DNA of 64,000 nucleotides from Berkiella sp964606325 (lineage in GTDB: Bacteria; Pseudomonadota; Gammaproteobacteria; Berkiellales; Berkiellaceae), in NCBI GenBank assembly GCA_964606325.1, contig CAZSGE010000003.1, positions 62,001 through 126,000 on the forward strand, given 5' to 3'. A program made the translations under genes and the position numbers. Positions 42,982-51,750 of the stretch are shown piece by piece. Numbering within the stretch: the stretch's first letter is position 1; each line of letters starts with the position of its first letter. The notes beneath the pieces are model-generated. The model saw nothing but the letters and a program-made list of their open reading frames with translations. It was not told the origin of the DNA and searched no databases.

Positions 42982-45900
42982 TCAAAATTTTATGAAATTC
43001 CCAAACGTTGGGTTTTTGTGGTGATTTTGAACATCCGGATTTTTTACTTGGCGTTTTGGTTGAGATCGCCTGTTTTTGTAATGGGGCGTAATCGCTTTTG
43101 AGGATGACTCTGTACCTTGGGCCGCAACTGGTTGTTGAGGTTGAAAAATGGCTGCAATTAGGTTTTGGCATCTTGGTAAATCCAAAAGATAATCAGCATA
43201 ATATTTTTGCAGTAGCACGGTAAGACGCTTTTTAAAGCATTCCTTTTCAGCGGCTGTAAACTTTCCTTGGTAAGAATTACAAAAATATCGAATGGTGTTT
43301 TCAATGCACTCTTCAATATTTGGGATGGGCGCTAGTGTTCGTTGGGTAATAATCTCAGGTAAAAGCAAAAGTGCTAAAAAATGATAAGATCCATATAATT
43401 CTTTTCGCTGAGTTTTTGGGCTCAAATCGACTAGCTTTAATTGTGCTTCCATAAAAAATAGATAGGGAAGCAAGTCACAGGGAAAGAATTTCTGTGCAGC
43501 ACCGGGTAATAATGAAGGTAAGATGCATGTAGAATGTAAAAAAGTGTAATTAGCAGATCCCTTACCTCTCATAAAAAGTGTTTCAATGTCTTTCTTGTAA
43601 ACGCCAAATGGAATTGTGGTTATCAGCGGGGAATGTTGGTACATAGCCCGCAAATAATCATCTGATACATTTTTGTTCAGGTGTGTACAGGTGCGAGCCA
43701 AACGTAAAATGCGTTTTGGATCTTCTATTAATCTGTTATCGACATCTCCAATCATTTTTAGATTACGAAAGTGCAGTTGAGGTAATGCGCCCAAATAGTC
43801 ATAGACAAGTCCATCTCTGTCAGCCGCCAGCGCATTTATATACATATCTCGTAATATTAATTCATCTTCTAAGGAATGTGTTGAGCAGTAAATGTCGATA
43901 TTATCTCCAACTTGAAAGATATTATTTTCTTCTTGGGATAAATCATTGTTGCGATAAGCATCAGTGATGTATTCTTGAAGTTTATCTGCAGGGCAATTAG
44001 TGACAATATCGAAATCATTGGGTTCTATACCTAATAGCTCATCTCTGACGGCGCCACCCACAAGACAAGCATAATAACCACGCCTATTTAAAATAGTTAT
44101 AATGTTACGGACAACTTCATTGATTTTAATTTTTCTATCTGTTGGCATTGCTGGCATAAACTTTGGAATAAATTCAGGCGCTCTAGTTGAAACGGGACGT
44201 TTTGTTGGTGCTAATTTTAAATCATTTAGGGTGTCGGAGAGTTCATCCACCGTTATGGGAATCGCAGAAGTCGTAGTTCCAACAAGCGCCGGTTTAGGAG
44301 GCTCAATATCTGATGGTTTAGGTATAGTCACTGGCGATGAATCAGCTGTATCAATCCTCAAGGCAGCCATTTGACTAATCAGTTGTGTTTCTGGGGCATT
44401 GATATCTGTGTTCTGAGTAATTTTTTTTGCGCTCAATTTAAGCGACTTTTTTTCTCTTTCTTGTTTTAATTTTTCTACTTCTTGTTTGGCTTTTTCACGG
44501 ACTGCTCTTTTGTGCGCTTTTTTTATTTGATGTTGTTCTTTTTTTGATAAACTAACTTCATCACTTATTAAAGAAATCGATTCATCATTGTGAGGCTCAA
44601 CTTCCTTCGCTGATTCGGCGCGTTCTTTTTCTAAACGTTTGAGACGTTTAAGTTGGTATGGTGCTAGCGGCTTTTTGATTGGATGATTAGCCAACGTTTG
44701 CGGGGCTTTTACTTGATTTTTGGGAACAGGCGTGATTGTCGCAACAGGTATTGCTTCTTGGACTGCAATTATCGGTAAGGCTGGTTTTTCTGGCAAAATG
44801 ATATCGTCGGGTAAAGCGTTTTGGGGAACGATTTTTTCTGATGGTTCTGATTTCTTTAGTTGTCTTTGCTCCTTTCTTCTTTGTTTACTGGGAGATATTT
44901 TTCTAGCTGCAGTGTTGGACGATGCAGCAACAAGCGTTGGAGCAGATGTGGATTTAACTGGTTCGAGCTCTTCTTTGACAAGTGGTGTTTCAGGTTTGGG
45001 TTTTAAGCGATTTGCCCCTAATAAAAATAGCTCACTTAATCGAGAGGAAGTGATGATAGCCTCATGAGAAGGTGCCGCTCCTGAAGTAGAAAACAAATTT
45101 TTCCAGCTGAGCATGAGATTTGAAGCGACGTTTAATAATCCTGCTAGCATGGGATCTCCGAAGAAATGTTGAATTTCATGACAAAGTGTAACGGTACGTT
45201 CTAAATGATCTTGCAACAATGAGGTGGCATCATCCGTATTTAATACTCTATCCAGAGAATTAAACTGTCTTATCAGCAACTCAATTTTCTCTTGATTACT
45301 TTTGTGGGGTATAAAATCAGCGGGTAATGCTTTTGCAATAGCTTCAATATTATTGAGAAAGGGAAGAGATTTTTCCCATGGTGTTTGGGGTATCTGGGGC
45401 GCCGTCGCTACAACAGCTAATGTAGACGTTGAAGCGCTGGCAGAGTGCATTTTCTGGCCAAGTTTGAGATTCGTCGAGATAGCTTTGCGAATAAGCATTT
45501 CCAACTTTTCTATTACTAGTTTGGCATAAATAGTGTTTTCTAGCGCAAATCGCTTTCGCCATTGCATTAGCAATTCGCGGTGCAATGGCAGTAACATGGT
45601 AGCTTGGGCTTTATTCACATCACTTAAGTTAAGGCTTATCAACGCATTTTTAAATTTAACTGAAGTAAAAATATCACTCTCTAGTTTGCTTTGTGCAACA
45701 GTGGCAGGCTCATTTAATGCACTTGCTTCATTAATCGCGTTTTTAAGCGATTGTATACTGTTATCAAGTATGGTTTTGTCGACACCTGGCGTAGTGTCGG
45801 AGCATGCATCAAGACACATTAACTCATGTGTATAATCTTGATTGAAAACGTACAAAGTGTTTAAGAATGCTATAAAAGGAGTAGGGACGCCATCTTCATA

Positions 45901-46752
45901 AAAGGCCTTTAAAAAAGTTAGTCTTGGCTTGAGTGTTTCATCTAAGACGAGTCTGGCACTGTGGGGGTTTAAATGTGCGAGTTCAATAATTTTTTGAAGA
46001 TTATTTTCGAGTAGCTCATATAGGCGTTTTGATTCAAGATAGGCACTTTTGCCTAGTTGTCGCGTCCCAAATAGATTACATACTTGCGCATAGTTACCAT
46101 GAATTTTTAAAAAATTGGCATAGCCTTGAAATACAGCGGGCTGCGCAGCAGTTAGCATATCGTTTGAAAAGTCGGATGTTTGGCCGTTTAATATGGTATC
46201 TAAAAAATGTTTATAGTGCGGCGCATGTTTTTCAACAACTGCATGATATTTTAATATTATTTCATAATAGCGATGGTACTCGCCAAGTTTTAAATTATTA
46301 CTCGCGATTAAGGCGACTATCTGATGAAAAACGTCGTTAACATCTTCGTAAAAAAGATTTAATAGGCTTAATTTGAGATCATCGAGATTGTCATGTAAAG
46401 GAAAAACGGTTTCTAGTAAGAAGGCAATGAAATTAATTCTTTGAGACACCGTACCGATGAGCATGAGTTCATTTTCGGTTGTTTGTGCTAAAAACTGTTT
46501 AGTTAATTGTAAGCCCATGCTGTTACGTTTAAGTTCATCATGGGCAAAACTGAGAAATTTCACAACAACACTGGAAGAGCTTAAAGAGGCAAGATGCCTC
46601 GCAAGTAGATCGTTATACATCGGGTGGTCTGGCATAGCCAACATGGCGCCAGCAGCTGCAGTTATCTCATCATATATTTTTTTAACGACGAGAGATTGTT
46701 TGGCTAATTTTTTTGCGACTTTTTTATTATTTGCTGCGCCTTGTGTGCTCAT
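42982..46752 (-). CDS. 1256-residue protein with C-terminal poly(A)-polymerase/CCA-transferase-like head domain
   Basis: The first 600 or so residues are long, mostly helical and unlike anything I recognise. A Lys/Glu/Arg-rich, probably coiled or disordered stretch (about 620–780; REKAKQEVEKLKQEREKK) follows. Residues about 870–1120 form a class II nucleotidyltransferase head: CLVGGAVRDELLG near 897–909, the catalytic Asp pair in PNDFDIVTNC near 914, LRDMYINALAADRDG, and EDPKRILRLARTC. The catalytic residues are kept. A short basic Gln/Asn-rich tail ends it. It differs from true PcnB, encoded 1 kb away, by its huge N-terminal extension. It may be an RNA-modifying enzyme or a translocated effector; the target is unknown. 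Confidence 0.8.
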   Translation of the reverse strand: MSTQGAANNKKVAKKLAKQSLVVKKIYDEITAAAGAMLAMPDHPMYNDLLARHLASLSSSSVVVKFLSFAHDELKRNSMGLQLTKQFLAQTTENELMLIGTVSQRINFIAFLLETVFPLHDNLDDLKLSLLNLFYEDVNDVFHQIVALIASNNLKLGEYHRYYEIILKYHAVVEKHAPHYKHFLDTILNGQTSDFSNDMLTAAQPAVFQGYANFLKIHGNYAQVCNLFGTRQLGKSAYLESKRLYELLENNLQKIIELAHLNPHSARLVLDETLKPRLTFLKAFYEDGVPTPFIAFLNTLYVFNQDYTHELMCLDACSDTTPGVDKTILDNSIQSLKNAINEASALNEPATVAQSKLESDIFTSVKFKNALISLNLSDVNKAQATMLLPLHRELLMQWRKRFALENTIYAKLVIEKLEMLIRKAISTNLKLGQKMHSASASTSTLAVVATAPQIPQTPWEKSLPFLNNIEAIAKALPADFIPHKSNQEKIELLIRQFNSLDRVLNTDDATSLLQDHLERTVTLCHEIQHFFGDPMLAGLLNVASNLMLSWKNLFSTSGAAPSHEAIITSSRLSELFLLGANRLKPKPETPLVKEELEPVKSTSAPTLVAASSNTAARKISPSKQRRKEQRQLKKSEPSEKIVPQNALPDDIILPEKPALPIIAVQEAIPVATITPVPKNQVKAPQTLANHPIKKPLAPYQLKRLKRLEKERAESAKEVEPHNDESISLISDEVSLSKKEQHQIKKAHKRAVREKAKQEVEKLKQEREKKSLKLSAKKITQNTDINAPETQLISQMAALRIDTADSSPVTIPKPSDIEPPKPALVGTTTSAIPITVDELSDTLNDLKLAPTKRPVSTRAPEFIPKFMPAMPTDRKIKINEVVRNIITILNRRGYYACLVGGAVRDELLGIEPNDFDIVTNCPADKLQEYITDAYRNNDLSQEENNIFQVGDNIDIYCSTHSLEDELILRDMYINALAADRDGLVYDYLGALPQLHFRNLKMIGDVDNRLIEDPKRILRLARTCTHLNKNVSDDYLRAMYQHSPLITTIPFGVYKKDIETLFMRGKGSANYTFLHSTCILPSLLPGAAQKFFPCDLLPYLFFMEAQLKLVDLSPKTQRKELYGSYHFLALLLLPEIITQRTLAPIPNIEECIENTIRYFCNSYQGKFTAAEKECFKKRLTVLLQKYYADYLLDLPRCQNLIAAIFQPQQPVAAQGTESSSKAITPHYKNRRSQPKRQVKNPDVQNHHKNPTFGNFIKF

Positions 46753-47013
46753 AATTTGTGTTGTACTTATTTTTTATTTTAATGTTGTATCTACACAAAT
46801 TCCCTGTGTCATGAAAGGAGGCGATTCTAGCATTAAATCAAACGACTTATTATCATAAAATGCTGTTCAATTAACTTTATCCCTTGTGTTTGTTTGCCAG
46901 ATAACATGCTGCTGTGTCGCTAGTTTTTGTATTTTTCAAAGGAATAAGCATGATGAGAATACATTATTTAATCAGCGCAAAACTTAGCCGTGAATACATT
47001 TGTTCAACCATTG

Positions 47014-47649
47014 CTAAAGTTTGGAAATAACCAACATGCCATCGCGGATGGGTAACATCAGTGTTTGAACGCGATTGTCATTTCGGGCCTTTTGATTAAG
47101 CGCATCTATCGCTTTTGCACGTGCATTGTTAGGCGTAACAACTTCTCCTCGCCAGAGCGCGTTATCTACCACCATTAATCCTTTTGATTTTAGTTTTGGA
47201 ATAAGCAAGTCATAATAGAGCGGATAATTGGCTTTATCTGCATCGATAAAAATAAAATCAAAATCATGATTAAGTTCAAGAATCGTTTGTTGTGCTTCGC
47301 CAAGGCGAATTTCAATTTTATGGCCATGGGGGCTTTTGTCGAAATAGCGCTTAGCAAAGGCTGCGTGAATCGGCTCAACCTCACAGGTAATGAGTTTGCC
47401 CTCAACGGGTAAGCCGGCTGCGATTTGCAGAGCTGAATAACCGGTAAAGGTGCCAAGCTCTAAACACAATTTGGCGCCAGAAAGTTTCACCAGTAACTGT
47501 AGCAACATGCCTTCAATCGGGCCACAGAGCATATTGCCCATACCAATGGTGTGAGTGGTCTCATGGCGCAAATTTTTCAGTAAGGGCGATTCTGGGCTGC
47601 TGGTGGCTAGAATATACTCTTCAAGCGCTAGGCTAAGGTGTTGAACCAT
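47014..47649 (-). CDS. O-methyltransferase (caffeoyl-CoA OMT family)
   Basis: This 211-residue class I SAM methyltransferase has motif I LELGTFTGYSALQIA (about 63–77), TCEVEPIHAAFAKRYF, the metal-binding FIFIDADKANYPLYYDL and VVDNALWRGEVV. This is the methyltransferase family 3 pattern, usually acting on catechol-like or small phenolic hydroxyls with a divalent metal. The substrate here is unknown. It lies alone between the giant nucleotidyltransferase protein and pcnB. The 261 bases between it and the 46752 start show no supported gene. Confidence 0.92.
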   Translation of the reverse strand: MVQHLSLALEEYILATSSPESPLLKNLRHETTHTIGMGNMLCGPIEGMLLQLLVKLSGAKLCLELGTFTGYSALQIAAGLPVEGKLITCEVEPIHAAFAKRYFDKSPHGHKIEIRLGEAQQTILELNHDFDFIFIDADKANYPLYYDLLIPKLKSKGLMVVDNALWRGEVVTPNNARAKAIDALNQKARNDNRVQTLMLPIRDGMLVISKL

Positions 47650-47813
47650 GAAAACTCCGCTGCTTTGGAGCCTATTTCCTCTTAAATTGAGAGAATGTGT
47701 AGGCTACTAGATAGGTGTGCTCTACCATTATTAAGTGACGATGGTATTATACCCACCTAAGTTGCTCACTCAAACACTAATTGGTGATTCTACACAATAA
47801 GGTATATCCCTAC

Positions 47814-49184
47814 ATGATTAGGGCTTTTCTCGAAAAAGTTGGTTTACTTTCACGTAGACGTGCTAAAAAACATACCGCCAAAGCTGGTCAAGCACCGCTG
47901 ATTATTGAGCGCTCACAACATGGGATCTCAAGAAAGGACATCAGCGAAAACGCGCTGAAGGTACTCTATCGACTCAACAAGCATGGTTATGGTGCTTATC
48001 TTGTGGGCGGCGGGGTGCGCGATCTATTGCTTGGTCTTCACCCTAAAGATTTTGATGTGGCAACTGATGCAACGCCAGATGAAGTCCGTCGGATTTTTCG
48101 CAATTGTCGTTTAATTGGTCGACGATTCCGTTTAGCGCATGTGTATTTTGGCCACGACATTATAGAAGTAGCAACCTTTCGCGGCAAAATCGATGCGGTG
48201 ACAGAAGATATGGCGCACTCTGATAAAGGCATGATTTTGCGTGATAATGTTTATGGCACCATGATGGAAGATGTGTGGCGTCGTGATTTTACTATTAACG
48301 CCCTGTATTACAATATCGCTGATTTTTCCGTCGTAGACTATGCCGGTGGCTATGCCGATCTTAAAGCCAAAAAATTGCGCATCATTGGCGAACCGCTAGA
48401 AAGATATCGTGAAGATCCTGTTCGGATGCTACGAGCGATTCGTTTTGCTTCTAAAGTAGGATTTGAGATCCCAAAAGAATTATCTGTGCCCATGAGAGAG
48501 CTCAAAGACTTAATTAGTCATGTTTCATCAGCAAGATTATTTGAAGAAGTCATGAAAATGTTTCATTCTGGCAGTGCAATGGCTGCCTTTGAAAAGTTAC
48601 TTGAGCATGATTTGTTTGAGGTTTTATTTCCTGCAACAGCAGCCGCGCTCTCCCAAACAACTTATCCTACGCATACACTATTAAGTTTAGTATTTAAAAA
48701 TACTGATAACAGAATCAATCAGCACAAAACAGTGACGCCTGCCTTTATTATCGCGGCACTTTTGTGGCATCCCATTTGTTTGCGAGCGCAAAAATACATC
48801 GATGATGGTGTTGCAATCTATCCTGCCCGGATGGCCGCGATTGAAGATATGTTGCGTGAACAGATTGCACGTGTGAGCATTCCAAAACGCATCGTTCAAG
48901 GCGCAAGAGAAATATGGCTATTGCAAATGCGCTTAAGCAAACGTCAAGGAAAACGTGCATTGCAAATGATGGAAGAACAGCGCTTTAGAGCAGCGTTTGA
49001 CTTTTTAGAGGTACGAGCCTTAAGTGGTGAGCCTGTTAATGAGCTTTTTGCTTGGTGGCAAACCTTTATCGATAGCGATGAGCCCACAAGACGGACAATG
49101 TTAAAAGCGCTTGGCGGTACCAAGAAAAAAGGGCGAAAACGTTCCAGGCGACGCAGTGAAAGCACCCCTAAAGAGGCAAGATAA
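47814..49184 (+). CDS. pcnB: Poly(A) polymerase I
   Basis: PcnB adds short poly(A) tails that mark RNA for decay. I choose the ATG at 47814 (456 residues) rather than an upstream TTG at 47781. A basic N-terminus (SRRRAKKHTAKAGQ) precedes the head domain: YLVGGGVRDLLLGLHPKDFDVATDATP with the catalytic Asp pair, then RRIFRNCRLIGRRFRLAHV, WRRDFTINALYYN and EDPVRMLRAIRFA. The tail is very Arg/Lys-rich (KKKGRKRSRRRSE). The RRDFTINALYY motif points to PcnB rather than CCA transferase. folK starts on its stop codon (TAATG), the usual pcnB–folK order. Confidence 0.96.
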   Translation: MIRAFLEKVGLLSRRRAKKHTAKAGQAPLIIERSQHGISRKDISENALKVLYRLNKHGYGAYLVGGGVRDLLLGLHPKDFDVATDATPDEVRRIFRNCRLIGRRFRLAHVYFGHDIIEVATFRGKIDAVTEDMAHSDKGMILRDNVYGTMMEDVWRRDFTINALYYNIADFSVVDYAGGYADLKAKKLRIIGEPLERYREDPVRMLRAIRFASKVGFEIPKELSVPMRELKDLISHVSSARLFEEVMKMFHSGSAMAAFEKLLEHDLFEVLFPATAAALSQTTYPTHTLLSLVFKNTDNRINQHKTVTPAFIIAALLWHPICLRAQKYIDDGVAIYPARMAAIEDMLREQIARVSIPKRIVQGAREIWLLQMRLSKRQGKRALQMMEEQRFRAAFDFLEVRALSGEPVNELFAWWQTFIDSDEPTRRTMLKALGGTKKKGRKRSRRRSESTPKEAR

Positions 49185-49690
49185 TGTCATCGATTGTGTA
49201 TATAGGATTGGGATCGAACCAAGATAATCCAATCTTACAAGTCTTAACAGCCATCGAAGAAATCAATCAGCTTGCATCAGTAACGGTATTGGCAAAGTCT
49301 TCCCTTTATCAAACTAAGCCTTGGGGTATCGTAGATCAAGCAGATTTTATCAATGCTGTGATTAAGTGCGAAACGTCGATGTCACCCCAAGATTTACTTT
49401 CAAAACTATTGTCTATCGAACTATCACATGGTCGAATTCGTAAAGAAAAAAATGGGCCAAGAACATTGGATTGCGATATTTTATTGTACGATCAATTAGC
49501 AATAGATGAGCCCGAACTGACGATTCCGCATCCGGGCATAACATCACGTGCTTTTGTATTGTATCCACTCGTTGAGATTGCGCCTGATTTGATTATCCCG
49601 CAAAAAGGGCCACTCTCTGACTATCTTAAACAATGTGATGCATTAAGCGCTAAAAAATTACCAAATAACGTTGAGGAATTTGTTGTATGA
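49184..49690 (+). CDS. folK: 2-amino-4-hydroxy-6-hydroxymethyldihydropteridine pyrophosphokinase
   Basis: FolK transfers pyrophosphate from ATP to the pterin in folate synthesis. The 168 residues have GLGSNQDNPILQV, SSLYQTKPWGIVDQADFINAV, and the signature RKEKNGPRTLDCDILLYDQ with the metal-binding Asp pair, followed by IPHPGITSRAFVLYPL. It overlaps pcnB by one base and pgi by four, so the three are probably one operon. Confidence 0.97.
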   Translation: MSSIVYIGLGSNQDNPILQVLTAIEEINQLASVTVLAKSSLYQTKPWGIVDQADFINAVIKCETSMSPQDLLSKLLSIELSHGRIRKEKNGPRTLDCDILLYDQLAIDEPELTIPHPGITSRAFVLYPLVEIAPDLIIPQKGPLSDYLKQCDALSAKKLPNNVEEFVV

Positions 49691-51255
49691 ATAATCAATG
49701 GCAAACTTTAGAAGGGTTAGCTGCAGCGTTAAGTAGCCAAAGCCTAACCTACTTATTTAGCGCAGACTCAAACCGTGTGAATAAATTTTCGCTTAGCGTA
49801 GATGAGTTGTACTTGGATTATTCAAAGAATTTTATAGATGATGTTTCAAAGGCTGCTCTCGTTTCGCTTGCGCAAAGTTGCGAGTTAAAAGAAAAAATTA
49901 AAGCGCTATTTGAGGGAGAGAAGGTTAACAACACCGAAGGTAGGCCTGCGTTGCATACCGCTTTGCGTCAGGATCCGAGTGTTGCGCTTTTCTTAAACGA
50001 TCATAATATCATCGAGCCGATAAAATCTGAAAAAGAGAAAATGTATCGTTTGGTGAATCAATTGCATGAAGGACTCTACGTTGGTGCTACCGGCAAAAAA
50101 ATCACGGATGTTATCAATTTAGGCATTGGCGGCTCTGACTTAGGTCCGGTGATGGCGGTAGAGGCATTAAAAGATTTTCAACAAACACCCATCAAATTGC
50201 ATTTTGTTTCTAATATTGACCCCGATGCGATTACCAGCGTTTTAAAAGCATGTGATCCTGCGACAACTTTGTTCATTCTCTCTTCAAAATCATTTACCAC
50301 GCCTGAAACCTTAGTGAATGCACAAGTGGCACAAGCTTGGTTAAAAGCAGGTTTAAAAACCGAGCATACCGCTAAACATTTTATTGGCGTAACCGCCAAT
50401 CCAGAAAAAGCCAAAGCATTTGGCATTTTGCCAGAGAATATTTTATGTTTTTGGGAATGGGTAGGCGGTCGATATTCTATTTGGTCAACGATTGGTTTGC
50501 CTTTGGCTATTTCAATTGGCGTAGAGAATTTTGAATCCTTTTTGTTGGGCGCAAGAAAAATGGATGAACATTTTAAAAATGCGCCACTTGATCAAAACAT
50601 GCCAGTGATATTAGGTTTGTTAGGTGCTTGGTATGCACACTGCTGGCAAGCTTCCACAATAGCGGTACTACCTTATTCAGAAAGATTAAAAAGATTTTCA
50701 GATTATCTTCAGCAGCTAGATATGGAAAGTAATGGCAAATCGGTTAGCAAAAACGGTGAGCAAGTTACTTGTTCAACCGGTCCTATTGTTTGGGGACAAG
50801 CTGGAACCAATGGCCAACATGCTTTTTATCAATTGTTGCATCAAGGCACCCACTTTATCCCGGTTGATTTTATTGTAGCCAAGGTAAGCAACACAGACTT
50901 ACAAGAACAACACAAGCATTTAGTCGCCAATTGTTTTGCACAAGCGGCAGCCTTAATGCAAGGCAGTGATTCAACTACTAAGTTTGCACATGAACACATG
51001 CCAGGAAATAAACCGAGTAATATGTTGCTTATCGATAAATTAACGCCTAGAACGTTAGGGTTACTACTTTCTTTATATGAACATAAAGTTTATGTACAAG
51101 GCGTGATTTGGGACATCAATTCGTTTGATCAACCAGGTGTAGAATTAGGTAAAAAGCTAGCCAAAAAAGTGGTAGAAAGCTTGATAAGTAATAAAGTCGA
51201 TCACGATATGGACTCTTCAACTCAATCACTGATTGAAAAAGTTAATTTGCTTTGA
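49687..51255 (+). CDS. pgi: Glucose-6-phosphate isomerase
   Basis: Pgi interconverts glucose-6-phosphate and fructose-6-phosphate. The 522 residues carry NLGIGGSDLGPVMAVEAL, FILSSKSFTTPETL, the PGI signature region WEWVGGRYSIWSTIGLP, GTNGQHAFYQLLHQGT with the catalytic Glu/His, and the C-terminal LYEHKVYVQGVIWDINSFDQPGVELGK with the catalytic Lys. It is about 25 residues shorter than E. coli Pgi. It overlaps folK by four bases and is followed by a strong terminator. Confidence 0.97.
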   Translation: MNNQWQTLEGLAAALSSQSLTYLFSADSNRVNKFSLSVDELYLDYSKNFIDDVSKAALVSLAQSCELKEKIKALFEGEKVNNTEGRPALHTALRQDPSVALFLNDHNIIEPIKSEKEKMYRLVNQLHEGLYVGATGKKITDVINLGIGGSDLGPVMAVEALKDFQQTPIKLHFVSNIDPDAITSVLKACDPATTLFILSSKSFTTPETLVNAQVAQAWLKAGLKTEHTAKHFIGVTANPEKAKAFGILPENILCFWEWVGGRYSIWSTIGLPLAISIGVENFESFLLGARKMDEHFKNAPLDQNMPVILGLLGAWYAHCWQASTIAVLPYSERLKRFSDYLQQLDMESNGKSVSKNGEQVTCSTGPIVWGQAGTNGQHAFYQLLHQGTHFIPVDFIVAKVSNTDLQEQHKHLVANCFAQAAALMQGSDSTTKFAHEHMPGNKPSNMLLIDKLTPRTLGLLLSLYEHKVYVQGVIWDINSFDQPGVELGKKLAKKVVESLISNKVDHDMDSSTQSLIEKVNLL

Positions 51256-51260
51256 ATCAA

Positions 51261-51293
51261 AAAAAAAAGGGAAAGCAAAAGCTTTCCCTTTTT
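51261..51293. terminator. Bidirectional rho-independent terminator
   Basis: GGGAAAGC and GCTTTCCC pair around AAAA. An A run lies on the left and a T run on the right, so it can end both pgi (plus) and the small peptide gene (minus). Confidence 0.92.
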
Positions 51294-51303
51294 AAGAAGA
51301 CGA

Positions 51304-51603
51304 TTAACCAACGCGAGCAGCGACTTGGCTATTAAATAATTCGCCTAAGAAGTGACCGGCTGCATAACCTGCTACTGCGCCTAATCCGCCAGTTACACCA
51401 CCAACGCCCCATTTAGCAACATCCAATCCGATATAAGGGACTGTTAAGCTGTGAGCGCCTAATAGTGTTGTGCCAGTCGAAAAACCAGTTGTCGCGCCAA
51501 AGTAGGCACCTGCCCACTTAACTAAATCATTTACTGTAAAATCCAATATTGGTTTAGCAGCGCCTGATACAACTTCAACTTCCTGTAAACTTAATTGCCG
51601 CAT
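51304..51603 (-). CDS. Bacteriocin-like peptide with double-glycine-type leader
   Basis: The 99-residue precursor starts MRQLSLQEVEVVSGA, matching the class II bacteriocin/microcin leader (MR.LS..E...VSG[GA]) with predicted cleavage after Gly-Ala at about residue 15. The mature part is Gly/Ala-rich with GxxxG-type helix-packing motifs (WGVGGVTGGLGAVAGYAAGHFLG), as in two-peptide bacteriocins and membrane-acting microcins. It has no Cys. GAGGT precedes the ATG. No C39 exporter or immunity protein is adjacent, so it is an orphan. The leader is shared with 413–688. Leader and composition are seen; the toxin role is inference. Confidence 0.7.
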   Translation of the reverse strand: MRQLSLQEVEVVSGAAKPILDFTVNDLVKWAGAYFGATTGFSTGTTLLGAHSLTVPYIGLDVAKWGVGGVTGGLGAVAGYAAGHFLGELFNSQVAARVG

Positions 51604-51750
51604 AATAGACCTCGCAATGCGTTCTTAAATGTGAAAACATCTTGTACAACATTTTGTACGTATGCAATTTACCATGTTTTTTGTAAGCGTCAAAAAATTC
51701 GATAATTTTAAGAGATAGTTAGGTGAGCGCCCGCTAAGGAAAAAAGTGTG

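Noticed and set aside
45533..45835. 100-residue plus-strand frame within the giant nucleotidyltransferase gene
   Set aside because: The minus-strand frame is open for 1256 codons with catalytic motifs; this and its neighbours are shadows.
46949..47030. Possible tiny gene after AAGGAA near 46940
   Set aside because: The frame from the tandem ATG stops after eleven codons.
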